64,000 nucleotides of DNA. Source: Streptomyces noursei (lineage in GTDB: Bacteria; Actinomycetota; Actinomycetes; Streptomycetales; Streptomycetaceae). Both the position numbers and the translations under genes were made by a program. The notes beneath the pieces were generated by a model. It saw nothing but the letters and a program-made list of their open reading frames with translations. It ran no database searches and had not been told where the DNA came from. Positions 8,704-16,430 of this stretch are shown piece after piece. Positions within the stretch are counted from its first letter, which is position 1. Each line of letters opens with the position of its first letter. The stretch covers positions 4,402,001-4,466,000 of the forward strand of contig NZ_CP070326.1 in the NCBI RefSeq assembly GCF_016917755.1, given 5' to 3'.

Positions 8704-9567
8704 TCACGGTCCCCCTCGGTAGGCGACCTCCGACTCATCACCTGAAGCCCGTCTGTCGGCGGCACGCTTGCCGGAGGTGCCGTCGGCGCCCTTGCCGGAG
8801 GCGTCTTCAGCGCCCTTGCCGGAGGTGGCGTCAGCACCCTTACCAGAGGTGCCGTCAGCACCCTTACCAGAGGCGTCTTCAGCACCCTTGCCAGAGGTGC
8901 CGTCAGCACCCTTACCAGAGGCGTCTTCAGCACCCTTGCCAGAGGTGCCGTCGGCGCCCTTGCCAGAGGTGCCGTCAGCACCCTTACCGAAGGCGTCTTC
9001 AGCACCCTTGCCGGAGGTGCCGTCGGCGCCCTTACCGAAGGCGTCTTCGGCGCCCTTGCCGAAGGCGTCTTCGGCGCCCTTGCCGAAGGCGTCTTCAGCA
9101 CCCTTGCCGGAGGTGCCGTCAGCACCCTTACCGAAGGCGTCTTCGGCACCCTTGCCGGAGGCGTCGCCCGCCTCGTCCTTGCTGGAGGTGCCGCCGCCCG
9201 CCTCCTGGCACCACTCGGCGTGGCCGGTGATCTTGACGTACCGGGCCGGGACCCACGCATGCCGGTCACGGAGTCGGAACCAGAACCTGTTGCCTTCGAC
9301 TTCCTGGGCTTTGGCCATGCAGCGCAAGCCGACCAGAGCGCCGTATCCGAGGCCCCCGGTGATGGCGGAGTCGGTGCTGGGAGACCGACGTTCGTTGACG
9401 CCAATGCGGCTGAGGACCGTGCCGTAGGGCGCTGAAGGCGTTGTATGCATCCTGAAGTTCGGGGCCTTGGGGCCGGCGTCCGCAGATGCGGAGGAAGCCA
9501 TTCCCACGCTGGCGGCCAGGATGACGGCGGCCGCAAAAGGGGCAGTAACGCACTTTTCGATGGTCAC
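8704..9567 (-). CDS. Secreted SH3-like protein with 17 octapeptide repeats
   Basis: 287 residues from the GTG at 9567. A signal peptide (CVTAPFAAAVILAASVGMASSASA) ends near residue 29. A bacterial SH3-like domain follows (about 45-115: YGTVLSRIGVNERRSPST, ending RHAWVPARYVKI). Then come 17 consecutive octapeptides of the types ADGTSGKG, AEDAFGKG and AEDASGKG (about 133-268), giving an evenly charged, flexible, probably extracellular tail. No ribosome-binding site is obvious before GTG 9567; GTG 9600, which adds a Lys/Arg-containing n-region, is the alternative. The gene lies between two copies of the xth 3' end and looks like a recent arrival. The function is unknown; SH3 domains of this type often bind peptidoglycan. 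Confidence 0.8.
   Translation of the reverse strand: MTIEKCVTAPFAAAVILAASVGMASSASADAGPKAPNFRMHTTPSAPYGTVLSRIGVNERRSPSTDSAITGGLGYGALVGLRCMAKAQEVEGNRFWFRLRDRHAWVPARYVKITGHAEWCQEAGGGTSSKDEAGDASGKGAEDAFGKGADGTSGKGAEDAFGKGAEDAFGKGAEDAFGKGADGTSGKGAEDAFGKGADGTSGKGADGTSGKGAEDASGKGADGTSGKGAEDASGKGADGTSGKGADATSGKGAEDASGKGADGTSGKRAADRRASGDESEVAYRGGP
8764..9171. repeat. 24-bp tandem repeat array coding for octapeptides
   Basis: Seventeen 24-bp units in frame, with bases varying mainly at codon positions that switch between ADGTSGKG and AEDA(F/S)GKG. Near-identical neighbouring units point to expansion by slippage or unequal exchange, so copy number may vary between strains. All units are coding with no spacers, which excludes a CRISPR array. 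Confidence 0.9.
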
Positions 9568-9715
9568 ACCGAGGTAACGGTCAGGCTTGACGGAGGTCAC
9601 GCAAGGCGGTGAATACAACGCGCGCCGATCCGCTTCGCGAACCACGCCTCCGTCGCCCCACAACCAGACGAACCCGCAGATCGCCCCGCGCTCACCTCGG
9701 TGGGGCACCCGCCCA

Positions 9716-10519
9716 CTACACGTCGAAGGTCACCGTGACCGGCGCATGGTCGCTCCAGCGCTGGTCGTACGCCGCCGCCCGCTCCACGTACGCCTTGACG
9801 GCGCGGGCCGCCAGCCCGGCGGTGGCCAGGTGGTAGTCGATCCGCCAGCCCGCGTCGTTGTCGAAGGCCCGCCCGCGGTAGGACCACCACGAGTACGGCC
9901 CCTCGGTGTCGGGGTGCAGCCCGCGGACGACGTCCACGTAGCCGCCCCGGGCCTCGTCCAGCACGGCGGACAGCCAGTCCCGCTCCTCCGGCAGGAAACC
10001 GGACTTCTTCTGGTTGGCCTTCCAGTTCTTCAGGTCGGCCTCCTGGTGGGCGATGTTCCAGTCGCCGCAGACGACCACCTCGCGGCCGTCCGCCGCGGCC
10101 CGCTCGCGCAGCCCGACGAGGTACGGCAGGAACTCCGCCATGAACCGTTCCTTCTCGTCCTGCCGCTCGGTGCCCACCTCGCCGGACGGCAGATAGAGGC
10201 TGGCCACCGTCACGCCGGGGAGATCGACCTCCACGTACCGCCCGCTGTCGTCGAACTCCGCCGACCCGAAGCCGACCCGCACCCGCTCCGGCTCCCGCCG
10301 GGTGTAGAGCGAGACGCCGGCCCGGCCCTTGGCGGCGGCCGGCGCGTGCACGACGTGCCAGCCGTCCGGCTCCCGCACCTCGACCGGCAGCTGGGCGGTC
10401 TCGGCCCGTACCTCCTGGAGGCACAGCACATCGGCGTCGGTCCCGGCCAGCCACGGCACGAAGCCCTTCTTGGCCGCGGCCCGCAGCCCGTTCACGTTCA
10501 CAGTGGTCACGGTCAGCAT
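9716..10519 (-). CDS. xth: Exodeoxyribonuclease III (AP endonuclease)
   Basis: 267 residues, full length for the exonuclease III / EEP superfamily. The Mg-binding glutamate is in CLQEVRA, the central Asp/Asn in GDWNIAH, and the C-terminal Asp-His pair in WSDHAPV. It should cut DNA 5' of abasic sites and remove 3'-blocking groups in base-excision repair. TAGGGT six bases before the ATG fits a leaderless promoter. Its last 107-130 bp are repeated at 8546-8677 behind an unrelated gene, so the 3' end has been the site of a rearrangement; the present reading frame is nonetheless intact. Confidence 0.95.
   Translation of the reverse strand: MLTVTTVNVNGLRAAAKKGFVPWLAGTDADVLCLQEVRAETAQLPVEVREPDGWHVVHAPAAAKGRAGVSLYTRREPERVRVGFGSAEFDDSGRYVEVDLPGVTVASLYLPSGEVGTERQDEKERFMAEFLPYLVGLRERAAADGREVVVCGDWNIAHQEADLKNWKANQKKSGFLPEERDWLSAVLDEARGGYVDVVRGLHPDTEGPYSWWSYRGRAFDNDAGWRIDYHLATAGLAARAVKAYVERAAAYDQRWSDHAPVTVTFDV
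9741..9847. repeat. Long direct repeat, copy B (within xth 3' end; partner 8571-8677)
   Basis: The copy inside the intact exonuclease III gene. Homology begins at the WRIDYHL codons and runs to the WS(D/N)HAPV codons; the last residues differ between copies (VTVTFDV here, VTVVYEA in copy A). Confidence 0.9.
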
Positions 10520-10697
10520 CCCGGCACCCTAACCCGGCATCCGCCGGCCGGGCCCACCGCGCTTGCGGCGAGACGGGCGGGGGTCCGGGCGCGTCGGCGC
10601 GTCACCGGGCGATCACGGGACTCCTCCGATTAGCCTTTCGTCACTCTGTGAAGTCACCGGGCTTCAGAGCGCATCACCGCACCCCCTTGGAGATGAC

Positions 10698-10928
10698 ATG
10701 CACACGCTTCGCAAGGCCGCCACGGCCGCCGCCATCCTGGGCGGCGTCGGCCTCCTCGCCACCGGCACCTCCCACGCCGACAGCGGCCTGCTCGGGGTCA
10801 AGCAGTCCAGTTTGTGCCTCACGCAGGTCATCCCCGTCGACGCCCTCGGCGAGATCGGGGTCGGCAGCGGCGCCCAGTCCACCGGCCTGCTTCCCAACCT
10901 GGGGTGCCACAACACCGTCGGCAAGTGA
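10698..10928 (+). CDS. Small secreted protein with two cysteines
   Basis: 76 residues. A clean signal peptide (MHTLRKAATAAAILGG, cleavage near ATGTSHA) leaves a mature chain of about 50 residues with one cysteine near its start (SLCLTQ) and one near its end (LGCHN), likely a disulphide in the extracellular space. The size and two-Cys layout recall small morphogenetic proteins, but it lacks the chaplin hydrophobic motif, so no family is claimed. The ATG at 10698 is preceded by TTGGAG; the open frame upstream has no signal character. It reads away from the xth gene. Confidence 0.75.
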   Translation: MHTLRKAATAAAILGGVGLLATGTSHADSGLLGVKQSSLCLTQVIPVDALGEIGVGSGAQSTGLLPNLGCHNTVGK

Positions 10929-11018
10929 AGGGCGTCCGACCGGGGGCGGCACCTCCCCAGTCCCGTCGGGGCCGCCCCACCCTCCCGTTCCACCGGCCGC
11001 TTCCGTACGCTTCCTGAA

Positions 11019-11501
11019 ATGGAGATACGCCCCGTCCGCTACGACCACCCCGACGCGGTCCGGCTCGACGAAGAGGTCCAGCAGGAGTACGCCCGGCGTT
11101 ACGGCGACGGCGATCTGACGCGGCTGGAACCGGGGATGTTCGTCCCGCCGCTGGGGCTGTACCTGATCGCCTACGAGGACGGTGTGCCGTTGGCCACCGG
11201 CGGCTGGCGGGTCCAGGAGGACACCGCCAAGGGGTACGCCACCGGCGACGCCGAGATCAAGCGGATGTTCGTGGTGCCGCACGCCCGCGGCCGCGGCCTG
11301 GCCCGGCGAATCCTGGCCGCGCTCGAAGCGGACGCCCGGGCCGCGGGCCGCACCCGGATGGTGCTGGAGACCGGCACCGAGCAGCCCGAGGCGCTCTCCC
11401 TCTACGCCTCCAGCGGCTATGCGATGGTCGAGAAGTTCGGCTACTACCGGACCTACGAGTCCAGCCGCTGTATGGGAAAGCCGCTGGTCGGGGCCGAGTA
11501 G
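11019..11501 (+). CDS. GNAT family N-acetyltransferase
   Basis: 160 residues, single GNAT domain. The acetyl-CoA-binding loop is visible in KRMFVVPHARGRGLARRIL (R/Q-x-x-G-x-G/A motif) and the later beta strand in YASSGYAMVEKFGYY. It transfers an acetyl group to a small amine or protein terminus; the substrate cannot be told. TACGCT seven bases before the ATG suggests a leaderless transcript. Transcribed alone between a small secreted protein and an ABC operon. Confidence 0.88.
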   Translation: MEIRPVRYDHPDAVRLDEEVQQEYARRYGDGDLTRLEPGMFVPPLGLYLIAYEDGVPLATGGWRVQEDTAKGYATGDAEIKRMFVVPHARGRGLARRILAALEADARAAGRTRMVLETGTEQPEALSLYASSGYAMVEKFGYYRTYESSRCMGKPLVGAE

Positions 11502-11569
11502 CCCGGCCGTAGGCCCGAGCGCGGAACCCCTTTTGCCGGCCCCGCGGGCCGCCGTCACTCCTTCCCGCT

Positions 11570-11625
11570 TTGACAGGTCCCTGGCCTCTCTCCATACTCA
11601 TTCCACTAATTAACTAGCTAAAGGG
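11570..11625 (+). promoter_or_regulatory. Promoter and AT-rich near-palindrome ahead of the ABC operon
   Basis: TTGACA at 11570-11575, a 17-bp spacer, and CATACT at 11593-11598 form a good vegetative promoter. Immediately downstream, 11608-11621 reads aattaactagctaa, an AT-rich near-palindrome (TTAACTAGCTAA) that stands out in this GC-rich DNA and is placed to block transcription. It is the likely operator for the YtrA-type GntR protein encoded at the end of the operon (inference). Confidence 0.6.
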
Positions 11626-11635
11626 GGGATGCAGC

Positions 11636-12580
11636 GTGCGCGACTCGACCCCGGGCCCCTGGGCGATCGAGGCCGACAACCTGTGGAAGCGGTACCGCCG
11701 GCGGTGGGCGCTCCAGGAATGTTCCTTCCGGCTCCCCGCCGGACGTGTCTGCGCGATGGTCGGCCCCAACGGCGCCGGCAAGAGCACCTTCCTGGGCATC
11801 GCGGCCCGCCTGATCCAGCCGTCCACCGGCACGCTGAAGCTGGGCGGCGTCCCGGTCGACGACCCCACCGTGCTGACCCGCGTCGCCTACCTCGCCCAGG
11901 ACAAGCCGCTCTATCCGCGCTTCACGGTCGCCGAGACGCTCCGGCTCGGCCGCGAGCTGAACCCGCGCTGGGACCAGGCGCTGGCCGAGCGCATCGTCCG
12001 CTCCGGCGACGTGCCGCTGGCCGCCCGGGTCGGCACCCTCTCCGGCGGCCAGCGCACCCGCGTCGCCTTCGCGCTCGCCTTCGGCAAGCGCCCCGAGCTG
12101 CTGCTGCTCGACGAGCCGATGTCCGACCTGGACCCGCTGGCCCGGGACGAGCTGTCCGGGCTGCTGCTGGCCGAGGCCGCCGAGCACGGCACCACCGTCC
12201 TGATGTCGTCCCACATGCTGTCCGAGGTGGAGGAGATGTGCGACCACCTCCTCGTCCTTGCCGGCGGCCGGCTGCGGATGGCCGGCCCGACCGACGCGCT
12301 GGTGCCCGCGCACACCCTGGTGACCGGGCGGGCGATCGACGGCCGGGTCCCCAAGGAGCTGGCCGAGCGGCACACCCTCGTCGAATCCCGGGTCAGCGGG
12401 CGGCAGTTCAGCGCGATGATCCGGACCGACGGACCGCTCGCCGACCGCCCGGAGGCCGCCCCCGACGCCCCCTGGGACGCCATGACGCCGAGCCTGGAGG
12501 AGATCCTGCTGGCCTGCATGCGCTCCCCCGACGCACCCGCCCTGATCATGGACGAGGCCCGGAAGGAGACCGCGGCATGA
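11636..12580 (+). CDS. ABC transporter ATP-binding protein (BcrA/YtrB type)
   Basis: 314 residues. Walker A GPNGAGKST at 43-51, signature LSGGQ at 135-139, Walker B LLLLDEP with Asp159-Glu160, and the H-loop in MSSHML. The C-terminal 90 residues are an accessory domain typical of export-type ABC2 ATPases. Start is GTG at 11636, preceded by AAGGGGGG. Its stop overlaps the permease start (ATGA). With the permease and a small GntR regulator it forms a YtrA-controlled type of exporter, which in Gram-positive bacteria responds to cell-wall-active peptides; the substrate here is not known. Confidence 0.93.
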   Translation: MRDSTPGPWAIEADNLWKRYRRRWALQECSFRLPAGRVCAMVGPNGAGKSTFLGIAARLIQPSTGTLKLGGVPVDDPTVLTRVAYLAQDKPLYPRFTVAETLRLGRELNPRWDQALAERIVRSGDVPLAARVGTLSGGQRTRVAFALAFGKRPELLLLDEPMSDLDPLARDELSGLLLAEAAEHGTTVLMSSHMLSEVEEMCDHLLVLAGGRLRMAGPTDALVPAHTLVTGRAIDGRVPKELAERHTLVESRVSGRQFSAMIRTDGPLADRPEAAPDAPWDAMTPSLEEILLACMRSPDAPALIMDEARKETAA

Positions 12581-13560
12581 GCACCGCCACCACGACCCAC
12601 GAGGCCGGAACGGGCAGCGGCATCGCCTCCGGACCGCTGCGCGGCACCCTCTGGCTGGTCTGGCGCCGGCACCGCGCCGCGCTGCTCACCGGCATCCTGG
12701 TCACCCTCGCCGCCTGCGCGCTCTTCTCGTACCAGCGGATCGGGCTGATGGGCTTCCTCGGCGGCAAGGACACCGGCGCCGAGGCCCTCCAGGAGGACTT
12801 CCGAAGCCGGTTCGGCTCGGCGTTCAGCAGCGACATCCAGTTCCTCCAGCTGGTGCCGGTGATCGTCGCGGTGTTCCTGGGCGCCCCGCTGATCTCCGCC
12901 GAGTTGGAGCGCGGCACCCTCCGGCTGGTCACCACCCAGTCCGTGGGCCGCGGTCGCTGGCTCGCCGCCACGCTCGCCCTGCCGCTGACGGTCGTGGTGG
13001 TGTGCACCACCCTGCTGTCGGTGGTCTTCCAGTGGCTCTGGACGCCGGCCCACTCCCTGGCCGTGGGGGGCGACTGGCTCAGCAGCGGCCCGTTCGACGT
13101 CACCGGCCCGATCCTGGTCGCCAAGACCCTCTTCCTCACCGCCGTCGGCGTCGCCCTCGGAAAGCTGATCAAGCGGGTGGTGCCGGCGATGCTGGTCACC
13201 GCCTTCACTTCGGCGGCGGTCAGCCTGGTCTGGGGCGAGAAGGTGCGGACGCTGCTGGGCACGGCGCGCAGCATCGCCTACCCGTACAACGGCAACGGCC
13301 CGGACCTCGCCTCCGACGCGGTCCGGATCGACGACTGGGTGGCCACCGCCGACGGCCGGCTCTTCGGCTTCAGCACCTGCGTCCACGACGCCCACCCCGA
13401 CGCCTGCCGGGCCAAACTGGGCATCGTCAACCGCGTCACCGAGTACTTCTCCTACGACCAGATGGCCGGAATGCAGTGGCTCGGCACGGCCGCGCTGCTG
13501 GCGCTGACCGCCCTGGTGCTGGCGTTCGTGGTGTGGCGGGCCCGCAGGCGGCCGCTCTGA
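12577..13560 (+). CDS. ABC transporter permease (ABC-2 type)
   Basis: 327 residues with about six membrane segments (near 40-60, 95-120, 135-160, 195-215, 220-240 and 300-320). The motif SAELERGTLRLVTTQSVGRGRW between the second and third is typical of ABC-2 permeases. It is translationally coupled to the ATPase by an ATGA overlap, so the two should form one membrane exporter. An extracellular loop of about 80 residues before the last helix contains two cysteines (STCVHDAHPDACR). Confidence 0.9.
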   Translation: MSTATTTHEAGTGSGIASGPLRGTLWLVWRRHRAALLTGILVTLAACALFSYQRIGLMGFLGGKDTGAEALQEDFRSRFGSAFSSDIQFLQLVPVIVAVFLGAPLISAELERGTLRLVTTQSVGRGRWLAATLALPLTVVVVCTTLLSVVFQWLWTPAHSLAVGGDWLSSGPFDVTGPILVAKTLFLTAVGVALGKLIKRVVPAMLVTAFTSAAVSLVWGEKVRTLLGTARSIAYPYNGNGPDLASDAVRIDDWVATADGRLFGFSTCVHDAHPDACRAKLGIVNRVTEYFSYDQMAGMQWLGTAALLALTALVLAFVVWRARRRPL

Positions 13561-13590
13561 ACGGCCGCCCGGCGCCGACCGGGAGGCGCT

Positions 13591-13619
13591 TTGACACCCG
13601 CCGCGGCCGGCCCGATCAT
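13591..13619 (+). promoter_or_regulatory. Candidate promoter for the GntR gene
   Basis: TTGACA at 13591-13596, a 17-bp spacer and GATCAT at 13614-13619, in the 127-bp gap between permease and regulator. It would let the regulator be expressed separately from the transporter. Confidence 0.45.
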
Positions 13620-13687
13620 CGAGCGGTCGGCCGGCGCGGCCCCGGCACACCGGCCGGCCGCGACGCACCGCGCACAGAGGCAGAGAG

Positions 13688-14083
13688 GTGGTGAGCGCCG
13701 TCGAATTCCGGATCGACCGCCGCAGCGGCGTCGCCACCTACCTCCAGATCGTCCAGCAGGTCCAGCAGGCGCTGCGGCTGGGCATCCTGGTGGAGGGCGA
13801 CCGGCTGCCGACCGCCGCGCAGGTCGCCGCCAGCACCAAGGTCAACCCGAACACCACGCTCAAGGCGTACCGCGAGCTGGAGCGCGAGGGCCTGGTCGAG
13901 CCGCGGCCCGGCCTCGGCACGTTCGTCAGCCGCACCCTGGCCCGCCCCGACTCGGCCGCCGACGCCGTCCTGCGCGAGGAGCTGCGCGCCTGGATGGACC
14001 GTGCCCGGGCCGAGGGCCTGGACCGCGAGGACGTCCGGGCGCTGTTGAACTCCGTCCTGGAGGACCGCTTCGCGGAGGGGTGA
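13688..14083 (+). CDS. GntR family regulator, YtrA subfamily
   Basis: 131 residues, the short size typical of YtrA. A GntR winged helix occupies residues 1-75 (YLQIVQQVQQALRLGIL, then VNPNTTLKAYRELEREGLV) and only a 50-residue helical dimerisation tail follows, too short for a FadR or UTRA ligand domain. YtrA proteins repress linked ABC genes, and here the regulator lies just downstream of an ATPase-permease pair. Two consecutive GTG codons (13688, 13691) can start it. It probably binds the AT-rich near-palindrome at the head of the operon. Confidence 0.88.
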   Translation: MVSAVEFRIDRRSGVATYLQIVQQVQQALRLGILVEGDRLPTAAQVAASTKVNPNTTLKAYRELEREGLVEPRPGLGTFVSRTLARPDSAADAVLREELRAWMDRARAEGLDREDVRALLNSVLEDRFAEG

Positions 14084-14118
14084 GTCGCGCCGGGTCCGGG
14101 GCGGCGGGCCGCGCCGGC

Positions 14119-15537
14119 TCACCGCCCGCCCTGGCCCCCGGTCTCCCCCGCACCCTCTCGCGGCCCGTGCACGCCGTCCGCCCCAGCGGGGCCGTTCACC
14201 TCACCAGGACCGTCCGCCCCAGCGGGACTCTCCGTCTCCTCGGGTGCATCGTGCCCGTCTGCCCCGTTCGGGCACAGCGCCCCCCGCAGGTCGACGGTGG
14301 CCTGCGCCCCGCCCCCGGGCGGATTGGCGAAGCACAGCCCGGCCCCGAGCACCCGCGCCTGCCCCGCGGCGATGGTGAGCCCCAGGCCCAGCCCCGACCC
14401 GCCCAGGCCACCGCTGGTCCGGAACCGCTGCGGGCCGTGCGCCAGCAGCGCCGCCGGGAAGCCGGGCCCGGTGTCCCGCACCCGTATGACCCCGCCCTCG
14501 ACCTCCACGGTCACCGGCGCCCTGCCGTGCCGCCGGGCGTTGCTGATCAGATTGACCAGGATCCGCTCGACCCGCCGCGGATCGGTCTCCACCAGCCCGT
14601 CCGCCAGCACCCGCACCCGTATCGCCCCGTCCACCGGCCGCGGGTCGCCGGGCAGCCGGTCCGCGCCGGCCGACCCGCTCCCGGGCCCGCCCGGCTGCCC
14701 GGACGCCACGACCGCGCGCCGCACCAGCTCCCCCAGCGGCCGCACCTCCCGGTCCGCCTCCTCCGTGCGGGCGTCCAGCCGGGCCACCTCCAGCACGTCC
14801 TCCATCAGCCCGCGCACCCGCTCGGCCCGCTCCCGGACCATCGCGGCGGGCCGGGACGACGGCAGCAGCCCGGCGGCGGCGACCAGCCCGGCGACCGGGG
14901 TCCGCAGCTCGTGGGCGATGTTCGCGGTGACGTCGCGCTCCGCCCGCAGCCGCCCGGCCAGGGTCTCCGCCATGGTGTTCACCGCCGCGGTGAGCTGCGC
15001 GATCTCGTCGTTCCCGGTCCGCGGCAGACGCGCGCCCAGATCGCCCTCGGCGATCCGCTGGGCGGTCGCCGCCGAGGCGGTCAGCCGCCGCCCGAGCCGG
15101 TGCGCGACCAGCAGCCCGACCACGCAGCCCAGCGCCGTGCCGGCGACCCCGGCCACCCACAGGATCCGGTCCAGCGCCTCGACGGTCCGCTGCTCCCGGT
15201 CGTAGGTGCGTTTCAGCGCGACGATGTCCGGGCCCACCTTGGTCGCCGCCCACAGATACGGCGTGCGGCCGCCCTGCTCCAGATAGACGCCCCGTCGGCC
15301 GCGCTCGACCAGCGTCTTCAGCGGGCCCGGCAGGTCCTTCGGATTGATCATCCCCCGCCCGGTGTCGACCCCGGCCGCCCGGTCCTGGACGGTGGTCTGG
15401 AGCCGGCTGGCGAGGCTGTGCCCGGCGAGGTCGAGCTGGGCGTTGACGGTGTGGTGGTGGACGAGCACGCCGACGAGGACCGCGACCACCGCAGCGGTGG
15501 CGGAGATCGCGATACCGATCTTGGCGCGCAGCCCCAT
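14119..15537 (-). CDS. Sensor histidine kinase (no adjacent response regulator)
   Basis: 472 residues: membrane segment about 7-28, extracellular sensor of about 100 residues, second membrane segment about 127-147, HAMP linker, phospho-accepting His209 in IAHELRTP, N-box LVNLISNARRHG, G1 VRDTGPGF and G2 GSGLGLGL. The architecture resembles the CseC type. The last 60 residues are a Gly/Ala/Glu/Pro-rich disordered tail. No response-regulator gene occurs within several kilobases, so its partner must lie elsewhere. A lipoprotein gene stands 96 bp upstream in the same direction, recalling how the lipoprotein CseA tunes CseC; that link is inference. Confidence 0.92.
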   Translation of the reverse strand: MGLRAKIGIAISATAAVVAVLVGVLVHHHTVNAQLDLAGHSLASRLQTTVQDRAAGVDTGRGMINPKDLPGPLKTLVERGRRGVYLEQGGRTPYLWAATKVGPDIVALKRTYDREQRTVEALDRILWVAGVAGTALGCVVGLLVAHRLGRRLTASAATAQRIAEGDLGARLPRTGNDEIAQLTAAVNTMAETLAGRLRAERDVTANIAHELRTPVAGLVAAAGLLPSSRPAAMVRERAERVRGLMEDVLEVARLDARTEEADREVRPLGELVRRAVVASGQPGGPGSGSAGADRLPGDPRPVDGAIRVRVLADGLVETDPRRVERILVNLISNARRHGRAPVTVEVEGGVIRVRDTGPGFPAALLAHGPQRFRTSGGLGGSGLGLGLTIAAGQARVLGAGLCFANPPGGGAQATVDLRGALCPNGADGHDAPEETESPAGADGPGEVNGPAGADGVHGPREGAGETGGQGGR

Positions 15538-15633
15538 CCGTTCCCCTCTCCGTTCCTCTCGTCGCTCGACTCGTCCCCGGCATGTGCACTCCGTCCCGGA
15601 CAGCCCCGCGCCCCGGCACCCGGGGCGGCCGGA

Positions 15634-16107
15634 CTACTGGACGTCGGGAAGGTGCAGACTCACCCGCCCCAGCTCGGCGGCCTTCTCGCCGTGCACCTCG
15701 GGCGCGACCACACCGGCGCTGGAGTAGTACGCGAACCCTTCCTGCCGCTGCAGCCCGCTCAGCGTGACCTTTGCCCGGTAGGGCGTGCGGACGCACTCCG
15801 GCGCACACCAGTCGCCGACGAGCCTGCCGCCGGCCACCGCGGTCGGGCCGCCCCACGACTCCCAGCGCAGCCCGATCAGCCGCGCGGAGTCGCCGAGCGG
15901 GAGGGCGCTCGGGCGCTGCAGCGGGCGCCCGACGGTGTCCGCCACGTAGACCGGCCCGGTGCGGGTGGTCGGCGCGACCGCCGGGCCCTCGTCCCGCAGC
16001 AGCGGCGCCGGCCCGCCGCACCCGCCGAGCACCACGGCGAGCAGCGCCGCGAGCAGCACGGCACCGGCGCCCCAGGCGGCTCGGGCGGTGGTGTTCGCTG
16101 CGCTCAC
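15634..16107 (-). CDS. Predicted lipoprotein upstream of the histidine kinase
   Basis: 157 residues. A type II signal peptide ends in the lipobox LGGC (Cys about 30), so it should be anchored to the outer face of the membrane. The mature domain contains one Cys pair (DWCAPECVR) and no recognised catalytic motif. GAGGA lies 4-8 bp before the GTG start. It is co-oriented with the kinase gene and probably co-transcribed. A role as accessory sensor or brake for the kinase is inferred from position only. Confidence 0.8.
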   Translation of the reverse strand: MSAANTTARAAWGAGAVLLAALLAVVLGGCGGPAPLLRDEGPAVAPTTRTGPVYVADTVGRPLQRPSALPLGDSARLIGLRWESWGGPTAVAGGRLVGDWCAPECVRTPYRAKVTLSGLQRQEGFAYYSSAGVVAPEVHGEKAAELGRVSLHLPDVQ

Positions 16108-16152
16108 GGATTCCTCGGGCTGCGGGCGGACGGGCGGACGGCTGGCTCACCA

Positions 16153-16169
16153 GGTGCAACGGTTGCACC
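16153..16169. promoter_or_regulatory. Perfect 17-bp palindromic site upstream of the lipoprotein-kinase pair
   Basis: GGTGCAAC, one central G, GTTGCACC: an exact 8-bp inverted repeat 46 bp upstream of the lipoprotein start. The 323-bp gap (16108-16430) that contains it has no gene on either strand and also holds the MerR promoter described next. Confidence 0.5.
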
Positions 16170-16321
16170 CAGCGCAGCAGATGTGCCCTGTGTGCACAAG
16201 GATGTACAGGATGCGCACACAAGAGCGGATACCTGTTTCCCGACAAATGTAACGGGGTCGCCCGCAATCCGACGTGCGTCCATGATCGCCGTCGCCGCCG
16301 CACCGCCCCCGCCGCCCGCCC

Positions 16322-16343
16322 TTGACCCTCACGTCACGTCAGG
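16322..16343 (+). promoter_or_regulatory. MerR-type promoter/operator of the TipAL-like gene
   Basis: TTGACC at 16322-16327 overlaps an imperfect 17-bp palindrome at 16327-16343 (CCTCACGT c ACGTCAGG, 7 of 8 positions paired). A palindrome directly after a TTGACC -35 element is the layout bound by MerR activators, here about 90 bp before the gene. Autoregulation is inferred. Confidence 0.5.
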
Positions 16344-16430
16344 CCCCACCCTTGACCAGCGGCACACGGCGCCCGGCGCCGGTCCGCCGCGCACCACGCC
16401 CCACCCGCCACCACCGAAAGGCGCACTCCC

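Noticed and set aside
8764..9171. Regular 24-bp repeats as a CRISPR array
   Set aside because: Units are directly adjacent with no spacers, are in frame with an open reading frame behind a signal peptide, and encode octapeptides.
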